A DNA stretch of 63,711 nt from Lachnospiraceae bacterium (GCA_017461775.1 JAFTXD010000019.1:1-63711); one strand, 5' to 3'. Positions 41,156 through 51,053 are shown, counted from the first letter of the stretch. Made by a program: numbers and translations. Notes: generated by a model not told the origin, from the letters alone.

Positions 41156-43840
41156 TTATTGCACAATCTGTTGCTGCATAGCCTGCTGCTGGGCTTGTAT
41201 CTGTGCCTGTATCGCCCATTGCTGCATTTCCCACTGTTGCCCCTGAAGGATGGCCTCGTAATTAGGGTCTGTGAAGAAGGTAGCGTCATGCTGACAGTTG
41301 TTAGTGGTCTTAGGAAGCTGGTAAATAATGCTTCCATCCGGCTGTTCAATCGGAATAGTGGAACCCTGATGCAATGCCTCCGGTTCAATTGGGATCACCT
41401 CACAAGAGCCCTGATACTGGAATGGACAGGTCGGAGATGCAATGGTATGGTCATAAGGACATACCGCACCCACATAGTGAACATCGCACATTTCTGTTGG
41501 AACAGAGTTTTCGGTGAAGTATTCGGTTCCTAAGTGAGCATCGCATACCCCCGGCTGAGGAAGCTTACCGGAACGGGTACAGATGGTCATTTCCACGATT
41601 CCTTCCGGAATGGGGAACTCTGCATAGTCCAGATTCTCATGGATTTGGGACATGATATCCTTCCATAAATCCTTGGCAGTATTGGTTTCACGTCCGGAGC
41701 CTTTATCCACCATCTTTTCGTTATTATCATATCCAACCCAGGTTACACAAGTGTAATAAGGGGAGTATCCTGCAAACCATACGTCCTTATTATCGGAGGT
41801 GGTACCGGTTTTGCCGGCGATACTCATATTGTCAAATCTGGTTCTGGTACCGGTTCCCTGCTTGATAACGCCTTCCATGGCGTTTGTTAAGAGGAAAGAG
41901 GTAGTTTCCTGAATAACACGTCGGGAATCATATTCTGTGTTGTCCAGAATGACATCACCATCAGAATTCAGAACCTTGGTATAAAGCTTTGGCTTAATAT
42001 ATTCGCCGCCGTTTGCAATTGCAGCATAAGCGGCAGTCAATTCTTCATTGGATACACCCGTGGTAATACCACCAAGAGCAGTTGCCTGTTGAATATCGGA
42101 ATAAATCTGATTACCAACGACTTTGGAATCTGTAACCTTGCTAAAGCCAAAATTCTTCAAGTAATCATATCCCTGCTGAGGACTTACCACGGTAAGTGTC
42201 TTAACTGCGATGATATTCATGGACTGTTCAATGGCATATCTAATATTTACAAGTCCCTTATAACCGGTGTCGTACCAGTTATTTACCGGAATACCCTCAT
42301 TATAGTAGAAAGGGGCATCATTATACCCGGTAGCAAGGGACTGATTCGCGCGGTCAAGTGCGGGCACATAGGCCGCTAAAATTTTAAAGGTAGAACCGGG
42401 CTGTCTGTAAGCATCGGTGGCACGGTTTAAGGTGAGTCGTCCTTCCTTGGCACCACGTCCGCCTGCCATGGCAGCAACGTAACCGGTATGCTGGTCCATG
42501 ATGTAAACGGATACCTGGGGCTGAATCGTCATATTCAGGCTTTCTGTGAAATCATCACCTTCCACCATAAGGGCTGCCTTGTACTGTTCTACAGCTGCAA
42601 GCGCATCGTCCTGGGTATCAAAAAGCAGGTCGAAGTTCTTGTCTACATTTTCCTTAAAATATTTCACCATCATTTCCTGACTGTAGTTGGTCTGGGTACC
42701 ATCCTTGCCGGTGATGGTCAGTGCATAGCTTAAGAGCCAGCGGGTTCGCTCCGGATAATTCTCCGGGTTAGCTACTGCGGAATCCACAATGGCCTGGATG
42801 TCCGGGTCGTAGGTGGACATAATACGGAGACCGCCGGCATACAGCAGATTCTCCACATTGGATTCACTATAGCCTGCAGCCAGTAAATCCTGCTTAACAT
42901 CATAGGTCAAAGCGTCTACAAAATAGGAACTGGTAGAACTGCTTTCCAGAAAAACAATGTTGTGACGTTCAATGCGGGAGTACACATCATCTGCCATCGC
43001 CTCATCGTATTCTGCCTGGGTAATGAATCCCTGGTCCAGCATATTTTCCAGACATCTTCCACGACGTTCCGCGTTGTTGTCCGGATGGCTGATGGGGTTC
43101 CACTTGGAAGGATTCTGAGTAATAACCGCGATAGTGGCGCACTCGGATAAGGTCAGGTCGCTGACAGATTTTCCGAAGTAACGCTGGGCGGCAGCTTCCA
43201 CACCTAAGGTATTCTGACCAAGGTTGATGGTGTTCATGTAACGCTCCAGAATTTCATCCTTTTCCATGTACTTGGTAAGCTCAATGGCCAGGTATTGTTC
43301 CTGTAATTTACGTTTCACCTTTTTAATAATATTGTTGCCTTCACTGGTCCAGTCAGTAAAAATGGTATTCTTAAGGAGCTGCTGGGTGATGGTACTTGCA
43401 CCCTGAGTTTCTCCGCCCATAGTTTTCAGGAACTGATAACCGGCACGGAGAAGTCCCTTAAAGTCGATACCGTTGTGCTCATAGAAACGCTCGTCCTCAA
43501 TGGCCACGATGGCGTTCGCCATATCCTCAGGAATCTGGTCCATGGTAACGAAAATACGGTTGGAATTGGCAGCTACCAGCTCGTCAATCTTATTGCCGTT
43601 CACATCGTATACGAAGGTAACCTCACCTACCGGCGCAACATCATCCAGGTCAATTTGCGGAGTGGATGCCAGGATTCCCTTATAAGCACCAAGTCCGGCA
43701 CTGACGCCGATGATACCGATTCCTACGATTCCTATAAGCATTGCCTTAATTACCCAAAGGCTAAGTTTTTTACCGAGTTTTCCAGACTTTGAATTTAGCG
43801 CTTTTTGCTTGTTAGCCACGCCTCTTCTTGTATAATTCAT
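41156..43840 (-). CDS. Class A penicillin-binding protein (PBP1A type)
   Basis: A bifunctional peptidoglycan glycosyltransferase and transpeptidase. The 894-residue protein has a cytoplasmic basic start, one membrane anchor (LWVIKAMLIGIVGIGIIGVSAGL, residues 28-50), the GT51 domain (AIEDERFYEHNGIDFKGLLRA, GASTITQQLLKN, ERYMNTINLGQNTLGVEAAA) and a transpeptidase domain with SxxK in PGSTFKIL, SMN in QSMNIIAV and KTGTTSDNKD. The C-terminal 120 residues contain a Cys-containing, low-complexity part and end in a Gln-rich tail (QGQQWEMQQWAIQAQIQAQQ). Single gene, with the promoter in the divergent region before 44032. Confidence 0.94.
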   Translation of the reverse strand: MNYTRRGVANKQKALNSKSGKLGKKLSLWVIKAMLIGIVGIGIIGVSAGLGAYKGILASTPQIDLDDVAPVGEVTFVYDVNGNKIDELVAANSNRIFVTMDQIPEDMANAIVAIEDERFYEHNGIDFKGLLRAGYQFLKTMGGETQGASTITQQLLKNTIFTDWTSEGNNIIKKVKRKLQEQYLAIELTKYMEKDEILERYMNTINLGQNTLGVEAAAQRYFGKSVSDLTLSECATIAVITQNPSKWNPISHPDNNAERRGRCLENMLDQGFITQAEYDEAMADDVYSRIERHNIVFLESSSTSSYFVDALTYDVKQDLLAAGYSESNVENLLYAGGLRIMSTYDPDIQAIVDSAVANPENYPERTRWLLSYALTITGKDGTQTNYSQEMMVKYFKENVDKNFDLLFDTQDDALAAVEQYKAALMVEGDDFTESLNMTIQPQVSVYIMDQHTGYVAAMAGGRGAKEGRLTLNRATDAYRQPGSTFKILAAYVPALDRANQSLATGYNDAPFYYNEGIPVNNWYDTGYKGLVNIRYAIEQSMNIIAVKTLTVVSPQQGYDYLKNFGFSKVTDSKVVGNQIYSDIQQATALGGITTGVSNEELTAAYAAIANGGEYIKPKLYTKVLNSDGDVILDNTEYDSRRVIQETTSFLLTNAMEGVIKQGTGTRTRFDNMSIAGKTGTTSDNKDVWFAGYSPYYTCVTWVGYDNNEKMVDKGSGRETNTAKDLWKDIMSQIHENLDYAEFPIPEGIVEMTICTRSGKLPQPGVCDAHLGTEYFTENSVPTEMCDVHYVGAVCPYDHTIASPTCPFQYQGSCEVIPIEPEALHQGSTIPIEQPDGSIIYQLPKTTNNCQHDATFFTDPNYEAILQGQQWEMQQWAIQAQIQAQQQAMQQQIVQ

Positions 43841-44031
43841 AAAGTCATTCCTTTCTGTGCATTAAAATGCAATCTATATTATATCAAAAAAAATTATGTA
43901 AATAAAGTTATTTTCCATTTATTAAGAATTGTTCACAAAATCTTCTGATTTATACAAAAATGTTGGCGTATGGAAGCGTTTTGTTTTATACTCTAAAGGG
44001 AGATTTTGACAACTGCGTATGGAGGAATGGA

Positions 44032-44670
44032 ATGAGTGAGCAGGGATTTTCCTATCGTGTCCTTTTAGAAGGGGGACAGGGAGAAATTGTGGAGAAGAAG
44101 TCCCGCTTTATTGCTACGGTTCGGAAAGTGGAATCGGAGGAGGAAGCGGTCTTATTTATAGAAGAAATGAAGAAGAAATACTGGGATGCCAGACATAATT
44201 GTTCTGCCTTTGTTATCGGTACGAGGGGGGAGCTTTCCCGGTGCAGTGATGATGGGGAGCCCAGTGGAACAGCGGGGCGTCCCATGCTGGAGGTGCTGCT
44301 TGGGGACGGTGTGCGCAATGTGGCAGTGGTGGTGACCAGATATTTTGGCGGAGTACTTCTGGGAACCGGGGGACTGGTGAGAGCTTATACCCAGGCCGTG
44401 CAGGCGGGGCTTGCAGCGAGTACCATCGGAGAAATGTGTCAGGGGCACGAAATTTTACTTAAAATTGATTATAATGGTATTGGAAAAGTGTTATACTTAC
44501 TTGGACAGCATGGAATCGAAGCCTTTGAAAGTGATTATGGAGTGGATGTGAGCCTGAAAATCCGGGTACGCACCCAGGATGCGCCAGGCCTGGAGAAAGA
44601 GATGGTGGAGGCAACCAGTGGCAAAGTACAGTGGGAGAAGCTTTCGGACATTTACTTTATACATAAATAA
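44032..44670 (+). CDS. YigZ/IMPACT-family protein
   Basis: A 212-residue protein with the UPF0029 domain: EIVEKKSRFIATVRKVESEEEA, DARHNCSAFVIG, RCSDDGEPSGTAGRPMLEVL and VVVTRYFGGVLLGTGGLVRAY. The C-terminal DUF1949 part is LKIDYNGIGKVLYLLGQHGIEAFESDYG. The family is related to eukaryotic IMPACT; its bacterial role is unclear. Start ATG 44032 follows GGAGGAATGGA; the upstream ATG 43960 is not supported. mgtE follows after 20 bases. Confidence 0.9.
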   Translation: MSEQGFSYRVLLEGGQGEIVEKKSRFIATVRKVESEEEAVLFIEEMKKKYWDARHNCSAFVIGTRGELSRCSDDGEPSGTAGRPMLEVLLGDGVRNVAVVVTRYFGGVLLGTGGLVRAYTQAVQAGLAASTIGEMCQGHEILLKIDYNGIGKVLYLLGQHGIEAFESDYGVDVSLKIRVRTQDAPGLEKEMVEATSGKVQWEKLSDIYFIHK

Positions 44671-44690
44671 GAGAAAAAGGAGGATGCAGC

Positions 44691-46040
44691 ATGGAAGAGA
44701 AGAATTGGGCAGAAATGATACAGGAGCTTTTGGATAAAAAGCAGTATACCAAGCTTCGGCAGTTTGTGGCAGAGCTGAACGAAGCGGATATCGCAGATTG
44801 TCTGGAAGAGCTGGACGATGCGGACATGATTAAGGTATTCCGCCTGTTACCCAAGGATTTGGCGGCGGAAGCATTTTCCTATTTTGAAGTGGAGAATCAG
44901 CAGATGCTGATTCATTCCATGTCGGAGAAAGAGGCATCTGCCATGATTGACAATCTGATGGCGGATGATGCGGTAGACTTGCTGGAAGAGATGCCGGCAA
45001 ATATGGTGAAGCGTCTCCTTGCCGGAGCCAGTCCGGAGACCAGAAGAGATATCAATACCCTGCTGCGTTACCCGGAGGATTCTGCGGGTAGCATCATGAC
45101 AGTGGAGTTTGTAGACTTTAAGGAAAGCAACACCGTGCTGCAGGCCATTGAGAAGATTCGAAGGGTGGGGCTGGATAGTGAGACCATCCATGTGTGTTAT
45201 GTACTGGATGCAAGGCGTGAGCTGATTGGTACGGTGGATTTGCGTAAGCTCCTTCTTAGTGAAGAGGATGACTTGATTGGGGATATCATGAATGAAAATG
45301 TGATCTCCGTAAATACCCTGATGGATCAGGAGCAGGTTGCTGAGCAGTTTAAGAAGTACGACTTTACCGCCATGCCCGTTGTAGACAATGAGAACCGTTT
45401 GGTGGGTATCATTACTGTCGATGATATTATGGATATCATGGTAGAAGAGACCACCGAGGATATGGAAAAGATGGCGGCGATTGTGCCCGGTGACAAGCCT
45501 TATATGCGAAGCAGTGTTTGGGAGATTTTTAAGCAGAGATTTCCCTGGCTTTTGTTACTTATGTTTTCTGCAACCTTTACCGGAGCTATTATCAGTTCCT
45601 TTGAGGAAGCCCTCAGCACATATTCAGCGCTTATTGCATTTATCCCCATGCTTATGAATACGGGCGGAAATGCAGGTGGTCAGGCTTCCGTGACGGTTAT
45701 CCGTGGACTTTCTCTGGAAGAGATTGGGTACGGGGATGTGCCCAGAGTAATGTGGAAGGAAATACGAGTGGCTTTCTTCTGCGGTGTATGCCTTGCTGCT
45801 GCAAATTTTTTGAAACTTTTGCTATTTGACCGTGTAGGCATGTTGGTAGCATTGGTAGTATGTATTACACTTTTTCTTGCAGTTCTGGTGGCTATGGTAA
45901 TTGGTTGTCTTTTACCCGTAGGTGCAAAACGCCTTGGCTTTGACCCGGCGGTGATGGCGAGTCCTTTTATTACAACCATCGTGGATGCGTTGTCGCTGAT
46001 GGTGTATTTTAAGGTGGCGACGATATTATTGGGAATCTAA
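44691..46040 (+). CDS. mgtE: MgtE-family magnesium transporter
   Basis: A 449-residue Mg2+ channel. The cytosolic MgtE N domain (residues 1-125) is followed by two CBS domains (about 130-250; ISVNTLMDQEQVAEQFKKYDFTAMPVVD, VGIITVDDIMDIM) which gate the pore by Mg2+. The membrane part (280-449) has five segments with the pore motif MLMNTGGNAGGQASVTVIRGL and SPFITTIVDALSLMVYF. No M-box riboswitch is visible upstream. An IS element is inserted six bases after its stop. Confidence 0.95.
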   Translation: MEEKNWAEMIQELLDKKQYTKLRQFVAELNEADIADCLEELDDADMIKVFRLLPKDLAAEAFSYFEVENQQMLIHSMSEKEASAMIDNLMADDAVDLLEEMPANMVKRLLAGASPETRRDINTLLRYPEDSAGSIMTVEFVDFKESNTVLQAIEKIRRVGLDSETIHVCYVLDARRELIGTVDLRKLLLSEEDDLIGDIMNENVISVNTLMDQEQVAEQFKKYDFTAMPVVDNENRLVGIITVDDIMDIMVEETTEDMEKMAAIVPGDKPYMRSSVWEIFKQRFPWLLLLMFSATFTGAIISSFEEALSTYSALIAFIPMLMNTGGNAGGQASVTVIRGLSLEEIGYGDVPRVMWKEIRVAFFCGVCLAAANFLKLLLFDRVGMLVALVVCITLFLAVLVAMVIGCLLPVGAKRLGFDPAVMASPFITTIVDALSLMVYFKVATILLGI

Positions 46041-46078
46041 AAAATGGGGCTGTCGCACTAACTGATGATTAATTCAGT

Positions 46079-46098
46079 TGGAGCGGTAGCTCCATTTT
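46079..46098 (+). terminator. Terminator-like hairpin inside the left end of the IS
   Basis: TGGAGC (46079-46084), loop GGTA, GCTCCA (46089-46094), TTTT. It would stop read-through from mgtE into the transposase gene. Confidence 0.6.
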
Positions 46099-46156
46099 CA
46101 TGCAAAAAATAAATCCCAGACTTCGAAAAGTAAGGGATTTATGGTAAAATGAATGT

Positions 46157-47782
46157 ATGACCAAACACATTATTTTACAAAAAGATTATACCAAAAATCC
46201 CAACGGATATCAATTAAAACTTCCGCTGAATCTGGAATGTATAATCCCTGAGAATGATTCTGTCCGGTTGCTGAGTCAGTTTGTGGAGGAGATGGATTTG
46301 ACTGACTTATACTCAACGTATGAAAGAATACCTGAAAATACGCTGCCGCGGAGAATGCTCAAGATTGTACTCTACTCCTACATGAATGGTGATTTTTCCT
46401 CACGCTCCATGCAGCGCAACTGTCAGCGGGATATCAACTTTATGTATCTTCTGGAAGGATCAACAGCACCGGACCACGCTACCTTTGCGCGTTTCCGTAC
46501 CCTACACTTTGCACCCTGTGCTGCAGCCATCATGGCAGAAATGACAAATTTCCTGCATGAAATCGGTGAGATTTCCGGTGAGGCTATTTTTATAGATGGC
46601 ACCAAAATAGAAGCCTGTGCCAATAAATATACTTTTGTCTGGAAGAAGGCGGTCAGTAAAAATCTTGGAAAGCTCCTGGATAAACTTGCTTGTTTTGTTG
46701 CAGAGTGCGAAGAAAGCTACGGACTCCGCATCATATACCATAATCAGGTGAAAATGAAACATGTGAAAAAACTCCGTAAGAAACTTTATGCCCTGAAGGA
46801 GTCGGAAGGCATTGTTTTTGTGCATGGAACAGGCAAAAGAAAAAGTCCCCTTCAAAAAAGCATAGAAACGCTGGAAGAATACCTTGAAAAACTAAAGGAA
46901 TACACACAGAAGCTTTATATTTGCGGGGAACGTAACAGTTATTCGAAAACAGACCATGATGCTACTTTTATGCGCATGAAAGAGGATGCCATGGGAAACG
47001 GTCAATTAAAAGCGGGTTATAATCTCCAGCATGGCGTGGATTCTGAATATATCACATGGCTTAGCATTGGACCGCAGCCAACAGATACTACTACCCTGAT
47101 CCCGTTTCTGAAGGATATGCAGGAGCATCTATCCTTCAAATACCAAAAGATAGTTGCGGATGCAGGATATGAAAGTGAAGAGAATTACCTTTATATTGAA
47201 GAGAACGAACAACTGGCTTTTATAAAACCGGCAAACTACGAAGTCTCCAAAACACGAAAATATCAGAACGATATCGGCAGGATAGAAAATATGGAGTACG
47301 ATAAGGACGCGGATTGTTATACATGTAAGAACGGGAAAAGACTAACTGTGACAGGGGTAAAGAAAGAAAAAACAAAAACCGGATACCAGCGTGAGAAAAC
47401 TCTCTATAGCTGTGAAGACTGCAGTGGATGTCCTTATAAATCAGAATGTATAAAAGGAAACAACTGCAAAACTCCTTTAGAAGAACGTACCAAGCATCTC
47501 CAGGTATCCAAGCGCTTTAACGACTACCGACAAAAAGACCTGGAGAGGATTTTAAGTGAGGAAGGTTGTCAGCTTCGGCTGAACCGGAGTATCCAGGCAG
47601 AAGGTTCTTTTGGGGAACTGAAACAGGACATGGGGTTCCGACGCTTTCTAAGCAGAGGGACACAGAATGTACAGGCAGAAAGTGTACTGTTAGCTATGGC
47701 ACATAACCTGAATAAGCTGCACAGAAAAATACAGGATGAACGGATCGGAAGTCATCTATTCAAGTTGAAAAAAGCAGCATAA
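46157..47782 (+). CDS. IS1182-family transposase
   Basis: A 541-residue DDE transposase, uninterrupted and apparently full length. The N-terminal DUF772-type domain has LPRRMLKIVLYSYMNGDFSSRSMQRNCQRDI and APDHATFARFR. The catalytic residues are in AIFIDGTKIEA (first Asp), KIVADAGYESEENY (second Asp) and IQAEGSFGELKQDMGFRRFLSRG (Glu). A Cys-rich insert (CEDCSGCPYKSECIKGNNC) near residues 420-440 is characteristic of the family. Start ATG 46157. Confidence 0.93.
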   Translation: MTKHIILQKDYTKNPNGYQLKLPLNLECIIPENDSVRLLSQFVEEMDLTDLYSTYERIPENTLPRRMLKIVLYSYMNGDFSSRSMQRNCQRDINFMYLLEGSTAPDHATFARFRTLHFAPCAAAIMAEMTNFLHEIGEISGEAIFIDGTKIEACANKYTFVWKKAVSKNLGKLLDKLACFVAECEESYGLRIIYHNQVKMKHVKKLRKKLYALKESEGIVFVHGTGKRKSPLQKSIETLEEYLEKLKEYTQKLYICGERNSYSKTDHDATFMRMKEDAMGNGQLKAGYNLQHGVDSEYITWLSIGPQPTDTTTLIPFLKDMQEHLSFKYQKIVADAGYESEENYLYIEENEQLAFIKPANYEVSKTRKYQNDIGRIENMEYDKDADCYTCKNGKRLTVTGVKKEKTKTGYQREKTLYSCEDCSGCPYKSECIKGNNCKTPLEERTKHLQVSKRFNDYRQKDLERILSEEGCQLRLNRSIQAEGSFGELKQDMGFRRFLSRGTQNVQAESVLLAMAHNLNKLHRKIQDERIGSHLFKLKKAA

Positions 47783-47968
47783 TTTTAAAACTGCAAAATC
47801 TGTTCTTAGCTGAAGCTCTGAAACTGACACAGGGCTTGGAAAAGTGTACCCATCTGCCATCAATACTGCCTTTAACAACCTAAATATTGATCCAAGAAAG
47901 TAAAAAGATGCTGCCGCACCTATGATTTTTCAATCACTGATGCGACAGCTCCTTCATATCACATTATA

Positions 47969-48442
47969 TTACTGCTGTAAAACATATCCGTTTGCTTCGC
48001 AATACTCGCAGGTCTGCTTGAAGGAAATCACCTTTACAGTCTCTCCGTTCTCGCTGGTAAGAAGTAAGTATCCACGCTCGCCTAATACCTGTAAATCCGC
48101 TTCCTTCAGATTCATGCTTAAGTTTACAGTGTAAATATCATTCTCATAGCTAGAACTAAAGGTTACACCTTCCGGAACATCAGTACCCATTGCACCGTAG
48201 AACTCATCATAGTAAGCTACCATAAGCTCCTTGGTAGTATCATCCAGTGCGGATAAATCGATAACAACATTCTCATCCATCTGGGTTACAATATCACCGG
48301 TTGCCTGGTAAACCTGGGTATCTACCATGCTTACTCCATCCTGTGAGAAATTCAGCACATAGGTTGCGCTCTGCTCCTTACCACAGCCGGCAAGTGCCAG
48401 AACTAAGGTCAAGCTAAGTAAAAGATTCATTAGTTTCTTCAT
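47969..48442 (-). CDS. YehR-like lipoprotein (DUF1307 type)
   Basis: A 157-residue secreted lipoprotein. The signal peptide MKKLMNLLLSLTLVLALAGCGKE has a lipobox ending in Cys at residue 20. The mature part resembles YehR/DUF1307: ATYVLNFSQDGVSMVDTQVYQATGD, a central acidic helix and VISFKQTCEYCEANGYVLQQ at the end. Function unknown. I place the start at ATG 48442, as AGGAGGAAA precedes it by about eight bases; an in-frame start at 48487 adds a non-signal stretch. The IS lies 16 bases beyond its stop and may have removed the original terminator. Confidence 0.85.
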   Translation of the reverse strand: MKKLMNLLLSLTLVLALAGCGKEQSATYVLNFSQDGVSMVDTQVYQATGDIVTQMDENVVIDLSALDDTTKELMVAYYDEFYGAMGTDVPEGVTFSSSYENDIYTVNLSMNLKEADLQVLGERGYLLLTSENGETVKVISFKQTCEYCEANGYVLQQ

Positions 48443-48518
48443 ATTTTGTTTCCTCCTCATGAAAATATGAGCCAATAGTACTCCCAATATTTTTTCTTGT
48501 CAAGTAGGCAAAAAGCAC

Positions 48519-48560
48519 CAAAAAAAGTCCTTGCAAAGAACAAAATTTCCTTGCAAGGAC
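48519..48560 (-). terminator. Intrinsic terminator of the tgt-yajC unit (minus strand)
   Basis: GTCCTTGCAA (48527-48536) and TTGCAAGGAC (48551-48560), with an A-run at 48520-48526 that becomes the U-tail on the minus strand. Confidence 0.9.
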
Positions 48561-48582
48561 CTACGTTTGAAAACAATACAAA

Positions 48583-48900
48583 TTAATTCTCCGGCTTCTC
48601 TACACGTGAAATTGCAGACTTTTCCATAGGGATACGGCAGTTTTTATTATTACCGAACTCTACAATCACAGTATCATCATTAATATCGATAACAACGCCG
48701 TAGAAGCCTGAACTGGTAAGTACACAGTCTCCACATTCCAATGCTGCAAGCATGGAAGCCAATCTCTTCTGCTCCTTCTTCTGAGGTCTCATTAAGAAGA
48801 ACCATAAGACAATGTAGAAAAGGACCATTATAATTAAGCTACCAATAAAACCAAAGCTCTGTCCGGCTGCTGCTGCATCCGCAGTTAAAATAATACCCAT
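48583..48900 (-). CDS. yajC: Preprotein translocase subunit YajC
   Basis: A 105-residue membrane protein of the Sec holotranslocon. One N-terminal membrane segment (GSLIIMVLFYIVLWFFLM) is followed by RPQKKEQKRLASMLAALECGDCVLTSSGFYGVV, the family signature, and a soluble domain. It follows tgt on the minus strand, the conserved tgt-yajC order. Confidence 0.93.
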   Translation of the reverse strand: MGIILTADAAAAGQSFGFIGSLIIMVLFYIVLWFFLMRPQKKEQKRLASMLAALECGDCVLTSSGFYGVVIDINDDTVIVEFGNNKNCRIPMEKSAISRVEKPEN

Positions 48901-48982
48901 TTACTTTTCCTCCTGTAAAATAACTTTTATAATCATACACAATTTTTCGCTCTGTTACAAGTGTTTTATTATCTTTTTAGAA

Positions 48983-50116
48983 TTAATCCAGTGGTGTAGC
49001 CATGGACTCCAGCTTCCATTTTTTGTACTGGGCAAAATTGCCTGCATCCAGCGCATCCCGAATCTCTTCCATCATCGTGTTATAGAAATAGAGATTGTGC
49101 AGTACACACAGACGCATACCAAGCATCTCCTTGGCCTTTAACAGATGGCGGATATACGCTCTGGAATATCTCTTACATGCGGGGCACCCACAGCCTTCTT
49201 CAATGGGACGTGGATCAAACTCAAACTTTGCATTAAAAAGGTTAATCTTTCCGTGATTGGTGTAAAGATGTCCGTGACGTCCGTTTCTGGTAGGATATAC
49301 ACAGTCAAAGAAGTCCACACCACGCTCCACGCCTTCCAAAATATTAGCCGGCGTGCCTACACCCATGAGATAGGTGGGCTTATCCTGAGGTAGATAAGGA
49401 ACAACTTCATCCAAAATATAATACATTTCTTCGTGAGTTTCTCCTACGGCCAGTCCTCCCACCGCATAGCCGTCCAAATCCATCTCCCGGATTCTCTTGG
49501 CATGGTCAATACGGATATCCGGGAAAATTGCTCCCTGATTGATACCAAAAAGCATCTGGTTTTTATTTACCGTATCCTCTAAGGAATTCAGCCTTGCCAT
49601 CTCCGTTTTACATCTCTCCAGCCATCTGGTGGTACGCTCTACGGAATTCTGCACATACCCTCTGTCCGCCTTACTGGGTGCACACTCATCAAAGGCCATG
49701 GCGATAGTGGAGCCCAAATTGGACTGAATCTGCATACTCTCCTCCGGACCCATGAAAATCTTCCGTCCATCAATATGGGAATTGAAATATACGCCCTCTT
49801 CCTTAATTTTGCGCAGTCCCGCTAGGGAAAATACCTGAAATCCGCCGGAATCCGTTAAAATAGGCTTCTCCCAGGACATAAATTTATGAAGACCACCAAA
49901 CTGCTTAATCAGCTTGTCCCCGGTACGCACATGGAGATGATAGGTGTTGGACAGCTCTACCTGACACTTAATCTCTTCCAAATCCGCTGTAGAAACCGCT
50001 CCCTTAATAGCAGCCACCGTACCCACATTCATAAATACCGGCGTCTGCACTGTGCCATGTACCGTGGTCAGTTCACCACGCTTGGCTCTTCCTTCCATTT
50101 TGATTACTTTATACAT
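48983..50116 (-). CDS. tgt: tRNA-guanine transglycosylase
   Basis: Tgt exchanges guanine 34 of GUN-anticodon tRNAs for preQ1 in the queuosine pathway. The 377-residue TIM-barrel enzyme has TDSGGFQVFSLAG (catalytic Asp), GGLAVGETHEEMY, DCVYPTRNGRHGHLYT (nucleophile Asp) and the zinc-binding CGCPACKRYSRAYIRHLL. Its pathway partner queH is at 13353-14006. It follows the VanY-type gene after three bases. Confidence 0.96.
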   Translation of the reverse strand: MYKVIKMEGRAKRGELTTVHGTVQTPVFMNVGTVAAIKGAVSTADLEEIKCQVELSNTYHLHVRTGDKLIKQFGGLHKFMSWEKPILTDSGGFQVFSLAGLRKIKEEGVYFNSHIDGRKIFMGPEESMQIQSNLGSTIAMAFDECAPSKADRGYVQNSVERTTRWLERCKTEMARLNSLEDTVNKNQMLFGINQGAIFPDIRIDHAKRIREMDLDGYAVGGLAVGETHEEMYYILDEVVPYLPQDKPTYLMGVGTPANILEGVERGVDFFDCVYPTRNGRHGHLYTNHGKINLFNAKFEFDPRPIEEGCGCPACKRYSRAYIRHLLKAKEMLGMRLCVLHNLYFYNTMMEEIRDALDAGNFAQYKKWKLESMATPLD

Positions 50117-50119
50117 ACT

Positions 50120-50896
50120 TTACAACCTCTCTATAAACTCTTCCAGGGTAATCCCCTCTTCCATGATAATAGTAGCCGCTTCCACTCCCACATATCGAAA
50201 ATGCCATGGTTCATAATCGATGCTGGTCACATATTCCTTCCCCTTGGGATAACGCAGGATAAAGCCATAATCCTGGCAGTTCTCTGCCAGCCATTTTCCG
50301 GCATCCGTCTTTGCAAAGCCCTCGTTCAGCTTGGAATAATCGTTGCTGACAATATCCAGTGCCAGTCCCGTCTGGTGCTCGCTGCATCCAGGTATATTTA
50401 CAATCTGACTGGCATACTTATAGGACTCCAGATAGTTCATCCCCTGCGCCATATAGGTTTTCACTTTTCGATCAAAAAGATACACCTGCCTGTCATAAGC
50501 TCTGTAGGGAGAAGCCATGATAATGGTCACACCATCCTCCGCAGCTGCAGTCTTCATAGCAAACCAGTCATCCACAATACGCTTGTCAACCTCCATATTT
50601 CCCGCGAGTCCCAGCTCCACCGGGAAATCCGCAGAAATGGGATGCTGCTTATTCACTAAAATCAGGTTCCAGTCATCCTTGGAAAAGGAGGCAAGCGCAT
50701 CTCCTCCGGAAACCGTCTCCATCTGAGGCAAATCCAGAATACTTCCCACATCGTATATACTATCATCCAATGTAAAAGCCTCTACCTCTGCCTCTATAGC
50801 GTCCTGCTCTTTAAAAGAAAAACTGGAATATATTATCAATAAAATAACGGATACCGCCAAAAGAGATAACCGTTTACCGCTAATCATCTGTATCAT
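50120..50896 (-). CDS. D-alanyl-D-alanine carboxypeptidase (VanY/M15 family)
   Basis: A 258-residue membrane-anchored zinc peptidase that trims D-Ala from peptidoglycan stems. An N-terminal anchor (LSLLAVSVILLIIYSSFSF) and a linker of some 60 residues precede the M15B domain with MASPYRAYDRQVYLF, the zinc ligands in SEHQTGLALDIV (His, Asp) and EPWHFRYVG (Glu, His). It is not part of a glycopeptide-resistance cluster. It probably shares a transcript with tgt and yajC. Confidence 0.91.
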   Translation of the reverse strand: MIQMISGKRLSLLAVSVILLIIYSSFSFKEQDAIEAEVEAFTLDDSIYDVGSILDLPQMETVSGGDALASFSKDDWNLILVNKQHPISADFPVELGLAGNMEVDKRIVDDWFAMKTAAAEDGVTIIMASPYRAYDRQVYLFDRKVKTYMAQGMNYLESYKYASQIVNIPGCSEHQTGLALDIVSNDYSKLNEGFAKTDAGKWLAENCQDYGFILRYPKGKEYVTSIDYEPWHFRYVGVEAATIIMEEGITLEEFIERL

Positions 50897-50987
50897 AAAT
50901 GCTCCTATCGTAAAAACACCTAATACCCCATAGATAAAATCATCATATCACAAGTTACATTTTCTTGCATCAATTTTATGAAAATAA

Positions 50988-51016
50988 TTGCGAATTCCTT
51001 ACCGCTTAGGTATAAT
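50988..51016 (+). promoter_or_regulatory. Promoter of aroC
   Basis: TTGCGA (50988-50993), 17-base spacer, TATAAT (51011-51016). Confidence 0.65.
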
Positions 51017-51053
51017 ACTAACTATTCAAAAGCATAGAAAGGAACCTATTATC

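Larger units (their letters stand above)
46046..47952 (+). mobile_element. IS1182-type insertion sequence, apparently complete
   Basis: The ends GGGGCTGTCGCA (46046-46057) and TGCGACAGCTCC (47941-47952) are inverted repeats matching at 11 of 12 positions. They enclose one 541-residue transposase gene. The element is about 1.9 kb and lies between convergent mgtE and a lipoprotein gene. I see no target-site duplication: the flanks read AAAAAT on the left and TTCATA on the right. Confidence 0.85.

Noticed and set aside
44671-44690. M-box riboswitch for mgtE
   Set aside because: Only 20 bases separate mgtE from the previous gene and no M-box structure is seen upstream of the pair.
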